In this document: positions 30,157 through 37,749 of the stretch, one piece after another
Layout of the letters: each line of letters starts with the position of its first letter
Position numbering within the stretch: the stretch's first letter is position 1
Assembly (NCBI GenBank): GCA_004173235.1
Contig: SEAC01000027.1
Location: 58,925 to 122,924 of the forward strand
Reading direction: 5' to 3'
Source of the DNA: Chitinophagaceae bacterium
GTDB taxonomy: Bacteria > Bacteroidota > Bacteroidia > Chitinophagales > Chitinophagaceae
Length of the DNA stretch: 64,000 bases
Program-made: the position numbers and the translations under genes
Notes under the pieces: generated by a model
What the model was told of the DNA's origin: nothing
Databases searched by the model: none
What the model saw: the letters and a program-made list of their open reading frames with translations, nothing else

Positions 30157-32538
30157 ATGAAAAAGCTTCTTCTTGCTTGCGGCGTTCAGCTCCTTGCCGG
30201 CGGCTTTATCTGGGCCCAGAACCCACAGAACAACCCGGGTTCCAACCACGCCAACAAGTTTGAGCAACTCGGCACCGTGTTGCCGACACCGAACGAGTAC
30301 CGCACGGCAAGCGGCGCACCAGGTCCTAAATACTGGCAGCAACGCGCCGATTACGACATCCGTGCAACCCTCGACGAGCCTAACCTCACCCTCCGTGGTT
30401 CCGAAACCGTAACGTACTACAACAACTCCCCCGACGTGCTCACCTTCATCTGGCTGCAGCTGGATGAGAACGAGCACAGCACCGTGAACAATGCCGGTTA
30501 CCAGAATTCCTCAACGATGCCGCGCAACGCATCGACTGCTCAGCTCGACAACATCGAGAAAGCGCGTAAGGATAATGGCTATGGCGTGAACATCACGAAG
30601 CTGACCGATGCTACAGGCACTGCGCTGAAGTATACCATCAACAAAACGATGATGCGTGTGGACCTCCCTGCGCCATTGAAGCCAGGCCAGAAATTCGTGT
30701 TCAACTGCGACTGGAACTACAAAATCCCCGACCGCATCAACATGGGCGGCCGTGGCGGATACGAGTTCTTTGCGGAAGACGGCAACCATCTCTTTACCAT
30801 GGCACAGTGGTACCCACGCCTTTGCGTGTACAGCGACTTCCAGGGATGGCAGAACCACCAGTTCACAGGCCGCGGCGAGTTCGCGCTCGGCTTTGGCAAC
30901 TTCAAAGTGGCGATGACCGTTCCTGCCGATCACATCATTGGCGCAACGGGTCTTTGCCAGAACCTGCAGCAGGTGCTGACGCCCGCACAATATGGCCGCT
31001 GGCAGAAAGCGCAAACAGCTGCCGAGCCAATCGAGATCGTAACGCTTGCCGAAGCCAAGGCCGCCGAAAAGCAGAAGAGCAAGGCAACCAAGACGTGGAT
31101 ATTCAAAGCCGACAACGTGCGCGACTTTGCCTGGGGCTCTTCGCGCAAATTTGTTTGGGATGCGATGGCCGCCAAAGTGGAAGGCAAGAACGTGATGTGC
31201 ATGAGCCTTTACGGCAAAGAAGCATACAGCCTTTACCGCAAGTATTCTTCAAAGGCTGTGGCGCACACCATCAAGACGTACTCGAAGTTTACCATTCCCT
31301 ACCCATACCCTGTTGCACAAAGCGTGGAAGCGGCCAACGGTATGGAATACCCGATGATCTGCTTCAACTACGGACGCACCGAGAAGGACGGCTCTTACTC
31401 CGAGAACACCAAGAACGGAATGCTCGGCGTGGTGATCCACGAAGTGGGCCACAACTTCTTCCCGATGATCATTAACTCCGACGAGCGCCAGTGGAGTTGG
31501 CTCGACGAAGGCCTGAATACCTTTGTTGAATACCTCACCGAAGAACTGTGGGACAACAAGTTCCCGTCGCGCCGCGGCCCGGCTTTCACCATCACCGACT
31601 ACATGAAGCTGCCGAAAGACCAGCTGGAGCCGATCATGACCAACTCGGAAAACATCATCGGCTTCGGCCCCAACGCTTACTCGAAGCCTGCCACCGGCCT
31701 CAACATCCTTCGCGAAACCGTAATGGGCCGCGAACTGTTTGACTACGCGTTCAAGGAATATGCACGCCGCTGGGCCTTCAAGCATCCAACGCCTGCCGAC
31801 CTGTTCCGCACTATGGAAGACGCTTCCGCCGAAGACCTCGACTGGTTCTGGCGTGGCTGGTTCTACAGCACCGACGTTACCGACATTTCCATCGACAGCG
31901 TGAAGTATGCGCGCCCCGAACCCGTAATGAACAGCAGCCGTATGCGCGATACCGTAGTGATGGTGGCGCTGCCGAAACCGCAACTCAATACCTTCGAAGA
32001 CGTGTCGAAGATCCGCAACCGCGACGACAAGCGACTGCGTTTTGAAACCGATGCCGACACTTCGCTGCGCGATTTCTACTGGCGCTACGACCGCGGTCTT
32101 GAGCCCATTGATACGGCCCGTTACCCACTCGCCGTTCCTGCATCGCAGGAGCCCGTGGATGAAGCAACGAAAGCAAAATATGCCAGTAAACATTTCTACG
32201 AGGTTTCGTTTTCCAACAAGGGCGGACTCGTGATGCCCATCATCGTTGAATGGACGTTTGAAGACGGCACCAAAGAGATCGATCGGATCCCTGCACAGGT
32301 ATGGCGCCTCAACGAAGGCAAGGTGACCAAGTTCTTCATGAAAGACAAGCGCGTTACCGGCATCAAGCTCGACCCGATGCGCGAGACCGCAGATATCGAC
32401 GAAAGCAACAACACCTGGGGCAGCCCTATTCCCGAGCCAAGCCGCTTCCAGATGTTCAAAGCGAAGCAGGGCGCGGCCCGCGGGCAGAGCACCGGCGTGA
32501 ACCCGATGCAGAAGGCAGCCGAGAAGAAAGGCTTCTGA
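30157..32538 (+). CDS. Secreted M1-family metallopeptidase
   Basis: The protein has 793 residues with signal peptide MKKLLLACGVQLLAGGFIWA. The catalytic zinc site is HEVGH (His428-His432) with Glu451 18 residues further on (WSWLDEGLNTFVEY). The aminopeptidase GxMEN element is replaced by NGMEYPMI. There is no T9SS sorting domain; the C-terminus is basic. Substrate length preference (amino- versus endopeptidase) cannot be read from the sequence. It follows the HupE/UreJ gene. Confidence 0.92.
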   Translation: MKKLLLACGVQLLAGGFIWAQNPQNNPGSNHANKFEQLGTVLPTPNEYRTASGAPGPKYWQQRADYDIRATLDEPNLTLRGSETVTYYNNSPDVLTFIWLQLDENEHSTVNNAGYQNSSTMPRNASTAQLDNIEKARKDNGYGVNITKLTDATGTALKYTINKTMMRVDLPAPLKPGQKFVFNCDWNYKIPDRINMGGRGGYEFFAEDGNHLFTMAQWYPRLCVYSDFQGWQNHQFTGRGEFALGFGNFKVAMTVPADHIIGATGLCQNLQQVLTPAQYGRWQKAQTAAEPIEIVTLAEAKAAEKQKSKATKTWIFKADNVRDFAWGSSRKFVWDAMAAKVEGKNVMCMSLYGKEAYSLYRKYSSKAVAHTIKTYSKFTIPYPYPVAQSVEAANGMEYPMICFNYGRTEKDGSYSENTKNGMLGVVIHEVGHNFFPMIINSDERQWSWLDEGLNTFVEYLTEELWDNKFPSRRGPAFTITDYMKLPKDQLEPIMTNSENIIGFGPNAYSKPATGLNILRETVMGRELFDYAFKEYARRWAFKHPTPADLFRTMEDASAEDLDWFWRGWFYSTDVTDISIDSVKYARPEPVMNSSRMRDTVVMVALPKPQLNTFEDVSKIRNRDDKRLRFETDADTSLRDFYWRYDRGLEPIDTARYPLAVPASQEPVDEATKAKYASKHFYEVSFSNKGGLVMPIIVEWTFEDGTKEIDRIPAQVWRLNEGKVTKFFMKDKRVTGIKLDPMRETADIDESNNTWGSPIPEPSRFQMFKAKQGAARGQSTGVNPMQKAAEKKGF

Positions 32539-32557
32539 TCTTCACACGACATTTAGT

Positions 32558-32587
32558 AAAGCCGCCCTGCAACCGGGGCGGCTTTTT
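32558..32587 (+). terminator. Terminator of the HupE/M1 operon
   Basis: AAAGCCGCCC pairs with GGGCGGCTTT and is followed by further T residues, 20 nt after the stop. Confidence 0.8.
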
Positions 32588-32638
32588 CGTCTGCTCCAGG
32601 CAAGCATTTGGTAACTTGTTGGCCAAAACTGACTGCCG

Positions 32639-33730
32639 ATGAAATGCCTTTCTTTCCTGGTCCTCTCTGTCAGCGCATTGCTGCTCCTGCCCTCCTGCGC
32701 GCCTTCCGAAGACCGCGTTACGCCAGCGGAGGCAACACAACTGGCAAGACATATCGACTCGAGCCTGCGTGAAAAAGACGCCGATCCCCTGCGCGATGTC
32801 ATCGACGAAGAATTACTCGCGCGGGCTGCAGCCAGCGCCGGTGGCCAGCGCTATAACGCATCGCTGCGCAAAGGCATCGAGGAAAGCCTGCGCAAGAATG
32901 GCTTCAGCCAACAGGTGTCGACACTGGTGGAAGGCGGCGGCACCTATCGCCTCGTGCGCACCTATGAAAAGGAAGGACGCCAGCATATGATCTTTCGCCT
33001 TTTCAGTGCTGCAGGACTTAACTACCACGATTTTGAACTGACGAAGCGGAAAGAGCGCGTGCGCGCGCGCGATGTGTACATTCTGCTCAGCGGTGAAAAG
33101 CTGAGTGCAACCATGGCCGGACTTCTGAAAAGCCTCGACGGGCAAAGCGATGGAAGCGCGCAAACGCAGGCTGCACAAATGAAAAAGATACAGGACCTCT
33201 ACCGCCGTGAAAAGTACCAGCCGGCGCTCGAAGAGATCCGCCGGTTACCTGCGTCGCTGCGCAACAACCGCACGTTCCGCATCATGGAGCTCACCATCAG
33301 CAGCCACCTCGACTCGGCGACCTATGCACAGTCGCTTCAGTCGTTTGAAACCAGCTACGGCAACGACCCTTCAGCGCAGTTTGCACTTTTCGATCACTAC
33401 TTTACCCGCAAAGATTACCCGCGGGTGCACCGCATCATCAATGAAATCGACAAGATGATGGAGGATCCATGGCTCAACTACTATCGTGGACTTACCTACC
33501 GCGAGCAGGGAGACACGGTTGCATCGTTGAAGGCCTTCGAGCGGCTGATGCAACATTCGCCCGACTTTGAAGACGGCGCGCTGGAACTCATCTCGATGCA
33601 TGTGCAGGCCGACGACGTGGAGAGGGGCAACAAGGCGATCGCGGAATACAAGAAGCACAAGGAATTCAACCAAACCTACCTCACGTACATCCGCTACAAG
33701 TACGAGCAGGCGCTCCACTTCAATTGGTAA
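32639..33730 (+). CDS. Lipoprotein with TPR-like helical repeats, function unknown
   Basis: The protein has 363 residues. A lipoprotein signal ends at LLLLPSC (lipobox Cys20). The middle (about 30-150) is a mixed fold. The C-terminal half (about 180-355) shows helical hairpins with TPR-like spacing (DLYRREKYQPALEEIRRLP; YYRGLTYREQGDTVASLKAFERLMQ). I do not recognise a named family. It is likely anchored in a membrane facing the periplasm. It is followed by bestrophin, which has its own -7 element. Confidence 0.75.
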   Translation: MKCLSFLVLSVSALLLLPSCAPSEDRVTPAEATQLARHIDSSLREKDADPLRDVIDEELLARAAASAGGQRYNASLRKGIEESLRKNGFSQQVSTLVEGGGTYRLVRTYEKEGRQHMIFRLFSAAGLNYHDFELTKRKERVRARDVYILLSGEKLSATMAGLLKSLDGQSDGSAQTQAAQMKKIQDLYRREKYQPALEEIRRLPASLRNNRTFRIMELTISSHLDSATYAQSLQSFETSYGNDPSAQFALFDHYFTRKDYPRVHRIINEIDKMMEDPWLNYYRGLTYREQGDTVASLKAFERLMQHSPDFEDGALELISMHVQADDVERGNKAIAEYKKHKEFNQTYLTYIRYKYEQALHFNW

Positions 33731-33741
33731 CCGCAGCCTAC

Positions 33742-33749
33742 TATTTTTG
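33742..33749 (+). promoter_or_regulatory. -7 element immediately before the bestrophin gene
   Basis: TATTTTTG is an exact TAnnTTTG 8 nt before ATG 33758. A TTG at 33724-33726 lies 15 nt upstream, a little close for a -33 box. Confidence 0.45.
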
Positions 33750-33757
33750 TACCTCCG

Positions 33758-34639
33758 ATGATCTACTACAATTCGAAGAACTGGGGCCGCGCCATCTTCC
33801 TCGTGAATCGCTCCGATACTTTTCGTGCGCTCGTCCCCTACCTGCTGGTGATGATCGTATATGCAACGGCTGTTGTATTTGCCGAGCGCACGCTGCTGCA
33901 CCTCCCCGACACCAGTTGGCTGCGCAACACGCCCACGATGCACACCCTGCTTGGCTTTGCCATCTCGATGCTGCTCGTGTTTCGCACCAACACCGCTTAC
34001 GACCGGTGGTGGGAAGGACGCAAGCTTTGGGGCACGCTCGTGAACAATAGCCGCAACCTCGCGCTGAAGCTGCAGGCCTTCCTGCCGCCCGGCGACGAAA
34101 AAGCCCGTGCATTCTTTCGCCAGGCAATACCACTGTATGCAAAAGTGCTGCAGCGGCACCTTTTGAAGGAAAGCACCCAGCTTGCGCTGGACGAAACGGT
34201 GCACATGGGCTTGCCCGATCTTGCACAGGCGCAGCACATGCCCAACAAGGTGGCCGAAAGCATGTACAAGCAGGTGAACGCGCTATACCGCGCGGGCACG
34301 CTCTCCGGCGAGCAACTGATCGTGATCAACGAGGAGCTCCGCTCGTTTACGGACGTTTGCGGCGCATGCGAGCGCATCAAAAACACACCGATCCCATACA
34401 GCTACAGCGCTTTTATCAAGAAGTTCATTTTCTTCTACGTGGTGACACTGCCCTTTGGATTCACATTCAGCCTCGCCTACTATACTGTGCCGGTAACAAC
34501 GTTCATTTTCTACGTGCTCGCTTCGCTCGAGCTCATCGCCGAAGAGATCGAAGACCCGTTTGGCACCGATACCAACGACCTCCCGATGCAACGGATGGCA
34601 GACACCATCAAGGGCAATGTGGAAGCCATCTTCGAATGA
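33758..34639 (+). CDS. Bestrophin-family ion channel
   Basis: The protein has 293 residues: TM helices at about 25-45, 55-75, 215-235 and 240-260, with the family landmarks MLLVFRTNTAYDRWWEGRKLWG and PLPFGFTFSLAYYTVP-like text near 230. LIAEEIEDPFGTDTNDLPM near the end is the bestrophin C-terminal signature. Bacterial members form pentameric channels; the best-studied (KpBest) conducts Na+. The start is fixed by MIYYNSKNW, typical of the family. Confidence 0.9.
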   Translation: MIYYNSKNWGRAIFLVNRSDTFRALVPYLLVMIVYATAVVFAERTLLHLPDTSWLRNTPTMHTLLGFAISMLLVFRTNTAYDRWWEGRKLWGTLVNNSRNLALKLQAFLPPGDEKARAFFRQAIPLYAKVLQRHLLKESTQLALDETVHMGLPDLAQAQHMPNKVAESMYKQVNALYRAGTLSGEQLIVINEELRSFTDVCGACERIKNTPIPYSYSAFIKKFIFFYVVTLPFGFTFSLAYYTVPVTTFIFYVLASLELIAEEIEDPFGTDTNDLPMQRMADTIKGNVEAIFE

Positions 34640-34698
34640 CGCTGCACCGCGACGCCGCGGCATTTCCTTCTTATCTTCACCACCTAAGTTTTTTGGCT

Positions 34699-35994
34699 AT
34701 GTACTTTACCGCACAAGACATCCAGGCCCGCCGCGCGCGCGTGGCCGCGCAGTGGAACGACATCCTCCACAACGATGAAGCCGTTCTCGTTCATAGCGGT
34801 CACCCCATTCAAAAGCCCGGCGGCCTCGACCAGACCTATGCCTTTCTTCCGCACCCTTCGTACTATTGGCTCACGGGGCGGCGCCGCGAAGGCGAGGTGT
34901 TGCTTTATACACGCGATGGCGGGTGGACGGAATTTCAAACCCCCTTTACGAAAGAGCAGGCGGTGTGGGAGGGCGAAAAGAATGATCTCCTGGTGCAGAG
35001 CGCAGGTATGGACATTTCCAAGCTCTCCGATCACCTATCCAAAACGAAGTACGCCAACGTTTACGACCTCGGACAGACGGAGCACTATACTGCAAAGGGA
35101 AAAGCTTTCGAGCTGAATACCGCGATGGACCGGCAGCGGCGCATCAAGGACGCCGCCGAAGTGCAACTGGTGCGCAGCCTCGCCGACGTGGCCAATGAAG
35201 GCTACCGCGCCATACAAAGCACGCTGCGCCCGGGAATAAGCGAAAGGGAATTGTTCATCGCTTATGAAAGCGCCATCTACCGCGCCGGTGCGCAGGGCGT
35301 TCCCTACGATTCGATCGTAGGCAGTGGCACCAACGCCGCCATTCTCCACGCGCTGCCCACAAAGCGCATCATCGGCGAGGGCGAACTGGTGCTGGTGGAC
35401 GCGGGTGCCGAGATCGCAGACTACTGCGTGGACATTACGCGCACATATGCTTCTTCTCCCTCGATCAACGAGCGGCAGAAAGCGCTGTACGCACTAGTGC
35501 TGAAGGTGCAACTCGCCTGCATCGACCTGTGCCGAGCCGGCAACTGGTGGCGCGACGTACACAACAAGGCGGCTACGATGTTCACCGAAGGACTCAAAGA
35601 ACTCGGCATCCTCAAAGGCGATCTTACTGCTCTCCTTGAGAAAGAAGTAGTGTCGCTCTTCTTCCCGCACGGCCTCGGTCACCTTGTGGGTCTGCGCGTG
35701 CGCGATACGGGCCATGCGGAAAACCTCGAGCCCAAAACCTATTTCGGAGCGCGGCTGCGTGTAGATATACAACTGGAGCCTGGCCATCTCATCACGGTGG
35801 AGCCCGGACTTTACTTTATAGGTGCCCTGCTCAACGACAGCGCGAAGCAGCAGCAGTTCAAAGACGATATCGACTGGACTGAGCTGGAGCACTGGAAAGG
35901 ATTGGGCGGCGTGCGCATTGAAGATAACATCCTCATAACCGACGGTGAGCCCGACAACCTTACGGTGGTGATTGAGAAACAACAGACCCTTTAA
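34699..35994 (+). CDS. M24-family Xaa-Pro aminopeptidase
   Basis: The protein has 431 residues from ATG 34699; the frame is open much further upstream, but that part overlaps bestrophin. An N-terminal aminopeptidase-P domain (about 1-135) precedes the pita-bread domain. Two-metal ligands are seen in LVDAGAEIADYCVDITRTY, FFPHGLGHLVGL, ITVEPGLYF and GGVRIEDNILIT. It removes N-terminal residues preceding proline. It is cytoplasmic, with no signal peptide. Confidence 0.94.
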   Translation: MYFTAQDIQARRARVAAQWNDILHNDEAVLVHSGHPIQKPGGLDQTYAFLPHPSYYWLTGRRREGEVLLYTRDGGWTEFQTPFTKEQAVWEGEKNDLLVQSAGMDISKLSDHLSKTKYANVYDLGQTEHYTAKGKAFELNTAMDRQRRIKDAAEVQLVRSLADVANEGYRAIQSTLRPGISERELFIAYESAIYRAGAQGVPYDSIVGSGTNAAILHALPTKRIIGEGELVLVDAGAEIADYCVDITRTYASSPSINERQKALYALVLKVQLACIDLCRAGNWWRDVHNKAATMFTEGLKELGILKGDLTALLEKEVVSLFFPHGLGHLVGLRVRDTGHAENLEPKTYFGARLRVDIQLEPGHLITVEPGLYFIGALLNDSAKQQQFKDDIDWTELEHWKGLGGVRIEDNILITDGEPDNLTVVIEKQQTL

Positions 35995-36062
35995 ATACAA
36001 GCCTTTCAGCAGCCCGAAAGCACACGCAGTTGACGGCGCAACCTTGTTGAAATAAACAACTT

Positions 36063-36881
36063 ATGAAACAAAGCCTTTTTCTATTCGCATTGTTCCTCTC
36101 GCTGTCGTCGCTAGCCGCCGAAGTGGATACCGTAACCATCTTCAGCAAGGCGATGAATCGCTCGTTCAGGGCCGTGGTGATCAAGCCCGACTCCTATCAG
36201 AAAGGCAAAACCAACTATCCTACCGTATATCTATTGCACGGCCTTGGTGGCAAATTCAGCGATTGGGTGAGCAAAGCGCCCAACCTGAAGCTGCATGCCG
36301 ACCGTAATAATGTGCTGGTTGTTTGTCCGGACGGCGCGATCAACAGCTGGTATTTCGATAGCCCTGAAGACAGCACGATGCGCTTCGAAACGTACGTGGC
36401 TGACGAGATACCTGCTTACATTGATGCGCACTACCGCACCATCCGCGACCGGAAGGCAAGGGCAATCACCGGGCTCAGCATGGGTGGGCACGGCGGATTA
36501 TTCCTTGGCTACCGCCACGCCAATTTCTTTGGTGCAGCAGGAAGCATGAGCGGGGCACTGATGGTTGAATTGATCAAGGAGCCGATGTATGGCGTGAGCA
36601 AGCGCCTGGGTGACACCACGAACACCGCTCGCTACCGCGAATACAGCATCTTCGGCATCCTCGACAAGCAGCCCAAAGACACGCTGGCCCTTATACTCGA
36701 CTGCGGCACCGAAGACTTCATCGTGGAGATGAGCCGCGCCGTGCACAAGCGCCTGCAGGAGCTCAAGATCGCGCACGACTACACCGAGCGCCCCGGCCGC
36801 CACGACTGGCAATACTGGAACAATGCGATCCAGTACCAGCTGCTATTTTTCAGAAACTATTTTGGAAAAGAAGGAAATTAG
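36063..36881 (+). CDS. Secreted alpha/beta-hydrolase (esterase D-like)
   Basis: The protein has 272 residues with a signal peptide (1-19). The nucleophile elbow is GLSMGGHGG (Ser139). The oxyanion region is VYLLHGLGGKFSDW. The Asp is probably in LILDCGTEDFIVEM, and the catalytic His in GRHDWQYWNNA. It belongs to the putative esterase family (PF00756), which includes feruloyl and acetyl-xylan esterases, S-formylglutathione hydrolase and mycolyltransferases. The exported location favours a carbohydrate or peptide ester substrate. Confidence 0.87.
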   Translation: MKQSLFLFALFLSLSSLAAEVDTVTIFSKAMNRSFRAVVIKPDSYQKGKTNYPTVYLLHGLGGKFSDWVSKAPNLKLHADRNNVLVVCPDGAINSWYFDSPEDSTMRFETYVADEIPAYIDAHYRTIRDRKARAITGLSMGGHGGLFLGYRHANFFGAAGSMSGALMVELIKEPMYGVSKRLGDTTNTARYREYSIFGILDKQPKDTLALILDCGTEDFIVEMSRAVHKRLQELKIAHDYTERPGRHDWQYWNNAIQYQLLFFRNYFGKEGN

Positions 36882-36883
36882 AG

Positions 36884-36961
36884 GTTTGTGGTTTGTGGTT
36901 GCGCAAGCGCGTCCCTGTGCTTGCCGGGCAGGCATCACCCCATTACCCCATTACCCCCCTG
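36884..36961. repeat. Word-repeat segments after the esterase gene
   Basis: The left part repeats GTTTGTG (7 bp) twice plus GTTGCG. The right part repeats CCCCATTA (8 bp) twice. The two periods differ, and the parts are not clean inverted copies, so this is a weaker example of the intergenic word arrays. The right part overlaps the 3' end of the next minus-strand gene. Confidence 0.45.
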
Positions 36962-37736
36962 TTTCACCCGTCCGCACATCATACTTCTTACGTCCCTTGT
37001 GTTTCTTTTCGAAGTCCACAACGGCTGGCGGCTTTTGAATCTTGTCTTTCTTGGGCTTGTTATAATCGGGGCGCTGTGCGTTCGTCACCTCGCGCACGCT
37101 CTTTACAGGTGCGGCAGCGGCGGTGGCGCTATCGGGTGCTGAGCTTGTTGCAGGGGTAATGGGAGCAAGCGCATCGTCGATGCCGTCGGTCTTCAGGCGG
37201 TCCATCACCCACTCCTGCGTTGCTTCGAGCCTGCCATCGCGCTCGTTGTAAAATTTCCAGGTGCCGTGCTTGCGGGATACCGGCTCTACTTTCACTACCT
37301 GGTATCCAACGATCTTGTTCGGGTCTTTAAGGTCGCGTACGGGAACGGTATCGTAAGGGTTCTTCGGATCCACTGCCCGCCACATTTCTTCGCGGGTAGG
37401 CTTACCCTCCAGGTCGAAATAAACCTGCTTGCCGTCCTTCATGCCCCAGCGGTATTGCTCCATTGCCAGGAGGTCGCCGTCGAGGCTATAGCGGCGCCAG
37501 TAGCCGGTGCGGTAGCCATCGCGGAAGTAGCCTTCCTCTTCGTAGCCACGTTCGCCGCGCACTGCTTCCTGCTTGATCACCCAGGGACCTTGCTGCCGGT
37601 CTTTCTGGTCCACCCGGTTTAGCGTGTCTCCCTTGACGCTGATGATAAAGCTTTTCCACTGTGCCGATGCGGGAGCGGCGAAGAGCAGCAGCAGCGCAAG
37701 CAACCATTGGCTATTCCGTATGTTTGGTAATCTCAT
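36951..37736 (-). CDS. Secreted protein with MORN/YwqK-like repeats
   Basis: The protein has 261 residues from ATG 37736 and a signal peptide ending near APASAQ. Repeats of the pattern G(Y/E).(E/D)GY...G.W..Y...G.L are visible (GYFRDGYRTGYWRRYSLDG; MKDGKQVYFDLEG; GTWKFYNERDG), as in MORN_2/YwqK-type proteins. A Pro/Ala/Ser stretch and a Lys-rich tail follow. The function is unknown. Its start codon is only 13 bp from that of the divergent BNR protein. Confidence 0.72.
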   Translation of the reverse strand: MRLPNIRNSQWLLALLLLFAAPASAQWKSFIISVKGDTLNRVDQKDRQQGPWVIKQEAVRGERGYEEEGYFRDGYRTGYWRRYSLDGDLLAMEQYRWGMKDGKQVYFDLEGKPTREEMWRAVDPKNPYDTVPVRDLKDPNKIVGYQVVKVEPVSRKHGTWKFYNERDGRLEATQEWVMDRLKTDGIDDALAPITPATSSAPDSATAAAAPVKSVREVTNAQRPDYNKPKKDKIQKPPAVVDFEKKHKGRKKYDVRTGETGG

Positions 37737-37749
37737 AGAATTGATCCTT

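Noticed and set aside
34357..34698. N-terminal extension of the M24 peptidase
   Set aside because: These codons overlap the bestrophin gene in another frame and have no homologous character. The aminopeptidase-P domain starts at ATG 34699.
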